64,000 nt of DNA from Clostridium manihotivorum. Lineage in GTDB: Bacteria; Bacillota; Clostridia; Clostridiales; Clostridiaceae. Below the pieces are notes generated by a model that searched no databases, was not told where the DNA came from, and saw only the letters and a list, made by a program, of their open reading frames with translations. Positions 57,553 to 64,000 of the stretch are shown piece after piece. The stretch's first letter is position 1. The number at the start of each line of letters is the position of its first letter. The position numbers were made by a program, and so were the translations under genes. The stretch lies in assembly GCF_004015185.1 (NCBI RefSeq), contig NZ_CP025746.1, forward strand, positions 1 through 64,000, written 5' to 3'.

Positions 57553-58818
57553 TTAATTTATCTCTACAAAAAAACTTTTTTTGTCATCTTCCTTATCGTA
57601 TCCGCTTATATAAATCAGATTATCATTGCATACAACACTAGTTATCCTTCCATAGTTGGTGCCTAGTCCTTCTGTTAAATCAAAAAGTTTGTTATCCTTC
57701 AATCCATAAGCAGTTATATGTTTTGAATCTGGTTTGAAGAAAACAAAACTTTTGCTCACATATATAGAAGAAATATTAAAGGCAGCTATGTTAGTTTTAT
57801 ATTTTTCAGTAAGTACACTTAAATTCTTATTTAATATATCCTTAGACTTCTCATTATTCAGATTATATATAGATACTTTATTTGCTTCTGTAAAAACAAG
57901 ATATTGTTTATATCCGCCAAAAGCCCCGTTTATGGATTTATCTGTGATTAACCTTAATTCATTACTCTTAACATTATAGGCATATATATACTCTTCTCTC
58001 ACTAACTTCTTTTCTGTCTTATTTTCGCTCCAAATTATATTATCTTCATATATATTTGGGACGCTAACCTTAGGATAGTTGTTTCCCCATATTTCCTCAC
58101 TTTTAAGCTCTTTTAAACTGCCAGCTTCCAAGTTTAACATTAAGATTTGACTTATATTTGTATTTTCATCTTTTAAGTTTACACTTAATGCCGTAGCTAC
58201 TCCGTTATTTAAATTAATAGCAGGTAATGATATATCTTGAGACCATTTTTTAAGATATGAACCTTCAGAAAGTGTTTTAGGAGTTCTTTTATCGTTTAAA
58301 TTTTTCAAATCTAATTCTTTACACAATATTCTCCAACTATATCTTTTAGTGGAACTTATAGATTTTGGGTTTTCCACTCTTTCACTCCAAACAATCCACT
58401 TTCCATCATACTTTGCATCAATTATTTCATACCCTTCTGCTGTTGGTGATATAAGACTTGTCTCATTTTTCCTATTTACGTCATACAAAACCAATCCTTT
58501 GTCTCCATTCTTTTTAGCTATAATATATCTGTCATTTCCATTTTTATATATGTCCTTAGCACTATATATTTTAGGGACTTCAATTATAAATCTGTAATTC
58601 AATTCATTTAAAGGATGAAACTTTGAGTCCGTACTATTGATTTCGTCTAACTTAATTTCACTTGATTCACTAGTATTTGCAGCAACTCCTATCTTCTCCC
58701 TAGAATCACTCTTAAAGAAGACTCTTGTTACGGCCATTGCTACAATTGTTATTAATATTGGTATTAAAATCACAACTATTATCTTCTTATAACCTTTAAA
58801 CAAATTATTGATACTCAA
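57553..58818 (-). CDS. membrane-anchored propeller-like protein, unknown function
   Basis: About 421 aa. An N-terminal basic stretch and membrane anchor (KIIVVILIPILITIVAMAV) precede a long extracytoplasmic region of repeated strand units, such as RYIIAKKNGDKGLVLYDVNRKNETSLISP, GKWIVWSERVENP and NNYPKVSVPNIYEDNIIWSENK, typical of TolB/WD40-like beta-propellers. No catalytic motif is visible. TTG at 58818 (MSINNLFKGYKK), with GGGAG 8 nt upstream, seems the best start; TTG at 58833 and GTG at 58827 are in frame. It resembles the protein at 6023-7042 in architecture. Confidence 0.72.
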   Translation of the reverse strand: MSINNLFKGYKKIIVVILIPILITIVAMAVTRVFFKSDSREKIGVAANTSESSEIKLDEINSTDSKFHPLNELNYRFIIEVPKIYSAKDIYKNGNDRYIIAKKNGDKGLVLYDVNRKNETSLISPTAEGYEIIDAKYDGKWIVWSERVENPKSISSTKRYSWRILCKELDLKNLNDKRTPKTLSEGSYLKKWSQDISLPAINLNNGVATALSVNLKDENTNISQILMLNLEAGSLKELKSEEIWGNNYPKVSVPNIYEDNIIWSENKTEKKLVREEYIYAYNVKSNELRLITDKSINGAFGGYKQYLVFTEANKVSIYNLNNEKSKDILNKNLSVLTEKYKTNIAAFNISSIYVSKSFVFFKPDSKHITAYGLKDNKLFDLTEGLGTNYGRITSVVCNDNLIYISGYDKEDDKKSFFVEIN

Positions 58819-58969
58819 TTCTCTCACTCCCAATTATAAAACTCTATCCATAAAAAATTATATGTTTAGCTCCATAAAGTAGCAACACATTTTCATCCTT
58901 AATTTGTAATACGTTCTATTTTATTCAACCAATTAATTTCTATTATCTAAATATGTATTATCTATACGG

Positions 58970-59015
58970 AAAAAGAAGTTATCATAACTAAATTATTATG
59001 ATAACTTCTTTTTTA
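58970..59015 (-). terminator. terminator of the deoxynucleoside kinase gene
   Basis: AAGAAGTTATCATAA and TTATGATAACTTCTT form a 15-bp stem with a short loop. On the minus strand it ends in TTTTTCCG, about 12 nt past the stop at 59027. Confidence 0.88.
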
Positions 59016-59026
59016 TAACCTATGTA

Positions 59027-59641
59027 TTAAGCTTGTTTTTCTTCTATTTCTCTTAGTCTCTGCTCGATTAATCCCATAACATATTCTCTATCTTTATCAT
59101 TATTCTCAAAGTCTAGTCCGTCTACATTTATCTTAAGTATAGGTGAAACATCATAACTATAAAAATATTTTCTATACTCTTCATTAAGCTTCTCCCAATA
59201 TGCTCTCTCAACTACTTGTTCGTAATCCCTTCCTCTTTTCTTTATTCTTGACATAGCTTCATCTACTGAAACTTCAAGATATATCATAAGTTTAGGAGGT
59301 TGTACGTGCTCAAGCATATTTTCTAGCAGTTCTCTATATAAATCAAATTCTTCTACAGACATTTCTCCCTTATCACAAAGCATCTTTGCAAATATAACAT
59401 CTCCATATATGCTTCTATCCATAACAGAATTAGCTATTGCTGAGGCCTCTTTTATATGCTTAAATCTCTTATTTAAAAAGAAAACTTGTAGTGGGAAAGA
59501 ATATCTCTCTCTATCATAATAAAACTTTTCTAAAATAGGGTTGTCTACAACAGGTTCTTCGAAAGATACATAACCTCTCTCTGCTATAAGTCCCATCAAT
59601 GTACTCTTTCCAACTCCAACTACTCCATCAACAACTATCAT
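59027..59641 (-). CDS. deoxynucleoside kinase (dGK/dCK family)
   Basis: A 204-aa kinase that phosphorylates deoxynucleosides for salvage. The P-loop is GVVGVGKST near the N-terminus, FEEPVVDNP holds the base-binding Glu, VMDRSIYGD is the DRS motif, and RIKKRGRDYEQ is the LID region. ATG at 59641 is chosen because AAAGGAG lies 8 nt upstream; an in-frame start 23 codons earlier lacks one. It lies downstream of the double-GNAT gene with a gap of about 110 nt. Confidence 0.93.
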   Translation of the reverse strand: MIVVDGVVGVGKSTLMGLIAERGYVSFEEPVVDNPILEKFYYDRERYSFPLQVFFLNKRFKHIKEASAIANSVMDRSIYGDVIFAKMLCDKGEMSVEEFDLYRELLENMLEHVQPPKLMIYLEVSVDEAMSRIKKRGRDYEQVVERAYWEKLNEEYRKYFYSYDVSPILKINVDGLDFENNDKDREYVMGLIEQRLREIEEKQA

Positions 59642-59754
59642 GTCCCAAACTCCTTTTCTATCTATTCTTCTAAGAATTACTTCATACAAATTATCACTTT
59701 GGTAAGGCAAGTGTAAATCCCCCTTAAAGCAAATTCAACTGAATTAAATAAAAA

Positions 59755-60690
59755 TTATATATCATTAATTTTACAGAAGGTTATGTGATCTCTCCATTCA
59801 CCATTTATAAAAAGATACTTCTCATTTAAACCAATTTTTTTAAAGCCACATTTAAGTAATACATTCTGTGATTTTAGGTTGTCAACCAATGTAGATGCTT
59901 CTAACCTATGAAGCCCCATATCATTGAAGCAATAGTCTATAAGTAAGTTAACAGCTTCTTTCATATATCCTAAACCACAATGTTTTTCATCCATTGAATA
60001 ACCTAATATACCGCTTTTAAAAACCCCTAAAACAATATTAGATAATTTTATTTTACCTATTAACTCGCTATTTAAAAATATTCCAAAATCAATACTCGAT
60101 CCATTCATAAATTGTTTATAGCTCTCTAACAATATAGATAACTGAGTGTCATAGGTATAAAAGCTTTTATCTCTAGCAGGTTCGAAAGTTTTTAGATGCT
60201 TTTCATTTCTTATGTAAAACTCTAACAATTGAGAAGTATGTTCTGGAGTCAAATTCCTTAATTCTATCCTTCTGCCTTTAAGCTTTAATATAGTTATGTT
60301 TTGAAAGTTCCTAAAATCATTAAGGTTTATACCAAATAATAATTCGCTTTTATGACAATCATTTTGCACCAAATTATTTGATAATATTCCCTCTAGAATA
60401 AAACCTAAGTCAAAAAATGCAGAAACATTGGAGCTTTCGTTTGCTAAGACATTAACCTTATATATTTTATTTCCCTTAAATATATTCTCTAAGCACTTCT
60501 CTAATGCTTTTTTCATCATTTGATAGTTATCATTCCTATAGAACTTAAATCTTATTGTAGCTCTTTGATTCTCTGGCTCAAACTCGATTACATTAAACCT
60601 TCCAATGGTTATTCCACTATAATCCTTTATAATATAATCCTTATCAGTGCCTCTTATTAACTCTATAGATATAGTCTTCTTTTCAGCCAT
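59755..60690 (-). CDS. tandem GNAT acetyltransferase-like protein
   Basis: A 311-aa protein. The C-terminal half (about 140-305) is a RimJ/RimL-type GNAT domain: GRRIELRNLTPEHTSQLLEFY, GKIKLSNIVLG, ILGYSMDEKHCGLGYMKEAVNLLIDYCF (acetyl-CoA loop) and HRLEASTLVDNLKSQNVLLKCGFKK. The N-terminal half (about 8-125) also looks GNAT-like (TIGRFNVIEFEP, NVLANESSNVSAFFDLGF) but lacks a clear pyrophosphate loop and may be a regulatory or recognition domain. ATG at 60690 has GGGGATGG about 10 nt upstream. Substrate unknown. Confidence 0.85.
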   Translation of the reverse strand: MAEKKTISIELIRGTDKDYIIKDYSGITIGRFNVIEFEPENQRATIRFKFYRNDNYQMMKKALEKCLENIFKGNKIYKVNVLANESSNVSAFFDLGFILEGILSNNLVQNDCHKSELLFGINLNDFRNFQNITILKLKGRRIELRNLTPEHTSQLLEFYIRNEKHLKTFEPARDKSFYTYDTQLSILLESYKQFMNGSSIDFGIFLNSELIGKIKLSNIVLGVFKSGILGYSMDEKHCGLGYMKEAVNLLIDYCFNDMGLHRLEASTLVDNLKSQNVLLKCGFKKIGLNEKYLFINGEWRDHITFCKINDI

Positions 60691-60723
60691 AAAGTCCATC
60701 CCCTGATCAATGAAATTTATCAA

Positions 60724-61079
60724 GTATTAATTACTTATTATCTATTTCTAACTAACTTTATTTTTAGTTCTTCAAATTGTATGTCAAAAGCTTCACCTAA
60801 AGATAATACAACAAATGCAAAAGAAATGTAAAAATAACTATCTAATCTGCAATAGCATTTAAAAACAACAATCTATACTGAAGTAGTACCTCTATCAATA
60901 ATCTCATTAATTATATCATAAATATGTATTTTGTTTATAGAAAACTTTAAGTAAATTAACGGCAAAAATTATAATTTACTAATTCGTAAAAATGGTAATA
61001 CTACTATTGATATTTACTTTATGTTGTGTTTATATTATTTTATGTATTTTTAGTTTTAAGAAAGGCTTTTGGTGATGTA
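60724..61079. other. intergenic region between divergent genes
   Basis: About 355 nt, AT-rich, holding the promoters of the GNAT-like and methyltransferase genes. I see no specific element I can defend. Confidence 0.45.
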
Positions 61080-62279
61080 ATGAATAAACAAAGTATTACT
61101 AAGATAAAGTTGTTTTTAATGGGAATTAGCAACAGATTTTTAGAGGACTCAAGCACATTTAAAAATATATACGTAACCTATACCGCAGGGCTCAAAGAAT
61201 TTAAAGGGAATGGTAGTTTTGAGGATGGCAACATAAAATACAACTTTAATGGAAAAACCGAATCGTTAAGCATAATAGATTTGTTTGAGAGAATAAGTTC
61301 TGAATGCGATAATTACGATACAGTTACCATACTATATAGAGAAGGAGGTACTGATATAGTAATAACTGGTGACAATAAAAATGTAAAAATGAACAATACA
61401 GAAGTAAAGGAAAGTTCACCTCTCGCTATAAAGAAAGAGGATGCATCGGAGCATACTTTTAACGAGACTTCTACTCTACTTAATAGAGATTATTTTATTA
61501 AAGTAGGAAAAGCAGATGCCCTACTTAAAGAAATAGGAATAATGTCTCAATCAGGAAAAATTAAGAATGACAAAATAAGAAAGTATAATCAGATAGATCA
61601 TTATGTAGAGATCTTAGACGGGACTCTAGAAGCTTTACCTAAAAATGAGGTTCTGACCATATTAGATTGTGGTTGTGGAAAGTCTTATCTAACCTTTGTT
61701 CTTAATTATTATCTCACAGAAGTAAAGAAGAGAAAGTGCCACTTCATAGGATTAGATATATCTGAAGGCGTTATTAATAGCTCTAAGAAAATGGCCGAAA
61801 ACTTAGGCTATAGAAACATGGAGTTCCATGCTATAGATATAAAGAAATTTAGTCCTAAAAGAAAGATACATATGGTTATATCTCTTCATGCTTGTGATAC
61901 TGCAACAGATATGGCTATTGCTCTTGGAATAAAGGTAGAAAGTGACTCAATTATAGCTGTTCCTTGTTGTCATAGAGAATTGCTAAATCAATACAGCTAC
62001 GAACCACTGAAGGGTATACTAAAACACGGAATATTAAAAGCTAGAATTGCTGATGCTTTAACCGATGGAATGAGAAGTATGATGCTAGAAAGCAAAGGTT
62101 ATAACGTTTCAGTTGTGGAATACATCTCTCCATTAGAAACCCCTAAAAACTTAATGATTAGAGCAGTTAAGACCGGAAAAGAAAAACCAGAGCTTATGGA
62201 TGATTACATCTCTTTAATGGCATCATTAAATGCATATCCTGTGCTCTATAAATTCTTAAATGAAGGCTGGGAGGCTTAG
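61080..62279 (+). CDS. Trm13-like class I SAM-dependent methyltransferase
   Basis: A 399-aa protein. An N-terminal domain of about 190 residues of unknown role is followed by a class I methyltransferase: LTILDCGCGKSYLTFVLNYYL (motif I), HFIGLDISEGVI (motif II), HMVISLHACDTATDMAIALG and SIIAVPCCHRELLNQ. The SLHACDxATD...VPCCH block is typical of the Trm13-related family (PF13679). The two Cys and His could bind metal. The substrate is unknown, RNA being one possibility. ATG at 61080 is preferred (GGTG 6 nt upstream) over an in-frame ATG at 61026 that would add a hydrophobic tail. Monocistronic. Confidence 0.88.
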   Translation: MNKQSITKIKLFLMGISNRFLEDSSTFKNIYVTYTAGLKEFKGNGSFEDGNIKYNFNGKTESLSIIDLFERISSECDNYDTVTILYREGGTDIVITGDNKNVKMNNTEVKESSPLAIKKEDASEHTFNETSTLLNRDYFIKVGKADALLKEIGIMSQSGKIKNDKIRKYNQIDHYVEILDGTLEALPKNEVLTILDCGCGKSYLTFVLNYYLTEVKKRKCHFIGLDISEGVINSSKKMAENLGYRNMEFHAIDIKKFSPKRKIHMVISLHACDTATDMAIALGIKVESDSIIAVPCCHRELLNQYSYEPLKGILKHGILKARIADALTDGMRSMMLESKGYNVSVVEYISPLETPKNLMIRAVKTGKEKPELMDDYISLMASLNAYPVLYKFLNEGWEA

Positions 62280-62371
62280 TAAAAATCTAGATATAAACAA
62301 CAAGAAGGGAGTGTCGCGAAATGATTAATTTTTAATCAGGAGCGATGCTCCTTTTCGGCTTAAAGAAAGAA

Positions 62372-62418
62372 ATATCCACAAAATTGAAATATCAAATCAA
62401 TTTTGTGGATATTTTTGA
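62372..62418 (-). terminator. terminator inside the IS1182-type element
   Basis: AAATATCCACAAAATTGA and TCAATTTTGTGGATATTT form an 18-bp stem with a 9-nt loop, about 45 nt past the transposase stop. T-runs lie on both sides. Confidence 0.85.
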
Positions 62419-62461
62419 ATTTTAAACGCACTTAAACAAACCTAGCGACCAGGTTCCATAA

Positions 62462-64000
62462 TTAGGCAGTAGGTTTTAGTTCATGAAGATGTTTTTGAGT
62501 TCTTCCATTTTGTATTTTTGAATGTAATTTATTAATGTTATAGCCAATACAAAGTAAAATAAATTCAGTTTTAACACTAATTTTTCCACGTGTTAAAAAT
62601 CTATTGAATTCATAATCACTTTTAAGAACGCCAAATGCTCCTTCGACCTGAATAGATCTATTCATTCTTAATTTAGTTCCAAATTCAGTTGTAATATTTC
62701 TATAAGATACTTCACGCTTTTCAACAAAAGTTTTTGACACTTGCATCTTTCTATTTCCTTTTGCTTTCGTGCACTTCGATTTATGAACGCAGTTTTCACA
62801 GCTTTCACACTCATAAATAGTAACTTCTGATTTGTATCCACTGGCGGATCTTCTATGAGTAATCGAAGTAGGGAGTAACTTTCTATTGTTATTGCAGACA
62901 TAAAAATCTGATTCGGCATCATATTTCATATTTTCTCTCTTGCTTATATCATTTTTAAAACTTCTTTTTTTCCATTTCTCATAAGTTTGAGGCTTTATGT
63001 ATGGAATCTGATTATTGGATTCTAAAAACAAATAATTCTCTTCGCTTTCATAACCAGAATCTGCAATTACATTATGATATTTATGACCAGTTTTCTCTTC
63101 CATATTATTAAGCATAGGTATTAATGTTGATATGTCATTTCTATCATCAAATATTCCGACGCCGGTTACGTATTCACTTTCGACTCCGATTTGTACATTA
63201 TATGCCGGTTTTAATTGTCCATTTCTCATATGATCGTCTTTCATTTGCATGAAAGTTGCGTCTGGATCAGTTTTAGAATAACTATTTCTATTTGAAAATA
63301 TAGTTTTGCTGAAATTATATTTTTCTTGTCTCTCTTTATATTCCGATAGTTGTTCTGTCCATTTCTGAATTTTAGTTTTTCTTTTACCTATCCCGTAAAC
63401 AAATTCTATGTTTCTATTCTCTTTTTCATGTAAAAGCCATTGAAGTATTTTATCAATATCAACTATCAATGTTTCTTTTTCGATACTAAATTCTTTCAGT
63501 TCCTCAAGGTTGATATTTTTAACAAGAGTAAGAATTTTATCAAACATTTTCTCTTCATTCTTGTAAATAGCTTTCTTCCAAACAAAAGTATATCTATTGG
63601 CATTCGCTTCGATCTTAGTACCATCAATAAATACATTTTCAAATAATATTTCATTATGATTAGCTAAATAATTAACTTGCTGATAAAATAAATCTTCAAT
63701 CACTTCGTCTGATAGATACTCTTTACGAAATCTACTAATTGTAGTATGATCAGGTGCTTTGCATCCTTTTAATAGCCACCTGAAATTTATATCTCTTTTA
63801 CATGATTTCTCTATTTTTCTGCTTGAATATATATTTTGAGAATAAGCATAAGATATTATTTTGAACATGATTTTTGGTTCCACTGCCGGTTTTCTTCCGA
63901 AGGAAGAGTACGCCTTATACAACTTTCTATAATTTAATCCCTCCAATACATGGCTTAGCAAGCGGACTGAATCATCTTCAGGTATCAAGTTTTCTAAGTT
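62462..64000 (-). CDS. IS1182-family transposase (5' end outside window)
   Basis: At least 512 codons. The frame stays open to the window edge (NLENLIPEDDSVRLL), so the true start lies further right. The N-terminal domain reads EPKIMFKIISYAYSQNIYSSRKIEKSCKRDINFRWLLKG. Catalytic residues are likely in NVFIDGTKIEANANRYTF (Asp), VIADSGYESEENYLF (Asp) and IQVEGAFGVLKSDYEFNRF (Glu). A Cys cluster YECESCENCVHKSKC lies between the last two. No stop or frameshift is visible, so it may be functional. The remnant at 25732-25959 is a relative. Confidence 0.93.
   Translation of the reverse strand, partial: NLENLIPEDDSVRLLSHVLEGLNYRKLYKAYSSFGRKPAVEPKIMFKIISYAYSQNIYSSRKIEKSCKRDINFRWLLKGCKAPDHTTISRFRKEYLSDEVIEDLFYQQVNYLANHNEILFENVFIDGTKIEANANRYTFVWKKAIYKNEEKMFDKILTLVKNINLEELKEFSIEKETLIVDIDKILQWLLHEKENRNIEFVYGIGKRKTKIQKWTEQLSEYKERQEKYNFSKTIFSNRNSYSKTDPDATFMQMKDDHMRNGQLKPAYNVQIGVESEYVTGVGIFDDRNDISTLIPMLNNMEEKTGHKYHNVIADSGYESEENYLFLESNNQIPYIKPQTYEKWKKRSFKNDISKRENMKYDAESDFYVCNNNRKLLPTSITHRRSASGYKSEVTIYECESCENCVHKSKCTKAKGNRKMQVSKTFVEKREVSYRNITTEFGTKLRMNRSIQVEGAFGVLKSDYEFNRFLTRGKISVKTEFILLCIGYNINKLHSKIQNGRTQKHLHELKPTA

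Larger units (their letters stand above)
62307..64000 (-). mobile_element. IS1182-family-like element, right part outside window
   Basis: The left end starts GGGAGTGTCGCGAAATG at 62307 and folds into a double hairpin: outer GGAG..TCGC with GCGA..CTCC, inner TGATTAA with TTAATCA. A terminator follows, then the transposase gene. The other end is not in the window. Confidence 0.82.

Noticed and set aside
62372-62418. TATCCACA motifs suggesting more DnaA boxes
   Set aside because: They are the two arms of a terminator stem inside the IS element and do not match TTATCCACA exactly.

Overview
The window is AT-rich, densely coding Firmicutes DNA and looks like a Clostridium sensu stricto (cluster I) chromosome. 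The evidence is the 16S/23S/5S sequences, AGGAGG-type ribosome sites, TTG starts, a fructose PTS operon, a TM1266-type hydrogenase-regulator protein, a fragment of an IS1182 element and a group II intron. No species name can be given from sequence alone.

Layout. 1-3.8 kb: the end of a heterodimeric ABC exporter pair behind its own MarR regulator (all minus). 3.9-5.8 kb: a group II intron whose maturase gene carries a frameshift, sitting directly behind a terminator. 6.0-8.8 kb: a membrane-anchored propeller-like protein, a phosphodiester glycosidase and a MntP/YtaF-like membrane protein. 9.1-14.5 kb: rRNA operon 1 (16S-23S-5S-tRNA-Met-tRNA-Ala, minus). 15.1-24.7 kb: a DUF6512-like membrane protein, an IS1380-type element inserted next to a cold-shock gene, a patatin, a PPDK/PEPS regulatory kinase, a Cache-HAMP-PAS-GGDEF-EAL protein, an LspA-like protein and the TM1266-like protein. 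24.8-29.8 kb: an alpha/beta hydrolase, an IS1182 remnant and the fruR-fruK-fruB-fruA operon. 30.1-36.2 kb: a free-standing 5S gene with its own promoter and terminator, a small coiled-coil gene, then rRNA operon 2 (16S-23S-5S-tRNA-Lys CTT). 36.5-47.6 kb: asnB, tldD-pmbA, an orphan EIIA-Glc, a phosphonate-type ABC cluster (phnD divergent from phnC-phnE-phnE) and a 5'-nucleotidase-family phosphatase. 47.9-53.2 kb: rRNA operon 3 (16S-23S-5S-tRNA-Lys TTT). 53.7-64 kb: a Nudix-like/DUF4173 fusion with an XRE + DUF2975 pair, superoxide dismutase, a second propeller-like protein, a deoxynucleoside kinase, a double-GNAT protein, a Trm13-like methyltransferase and an IS1182-family element that runs off the right edge.

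Three rRNA operons and a fourth 5S gene lie on one strand within about 44 kb, so this is probably a leading-strand, origin-proximal region with replication running from right to left; that is inference. The rRNA copies differ from one another by many single-base indels, some at universally conserved sites. This points to base-calling or assembly errors inside the repeats, although one block of copy-specific differences in operon 3 is compensatory and looks real.

No complete new multi-gene defence or biosynthetic system is visible. The strongest second-look items are: the independently transcribed 5S gene; a 92-nt structured leader before the 5'-nucleotidase gene together with 11-bp-phased Pho-box-like repeats at phnC; a promoter followed at once by a terminator hairpin in the leader of the EIIA-Glc gene; the Nudix/DUF4173 fusion; and a cluster of DnaA-box-like motifs upstream of operon 3.
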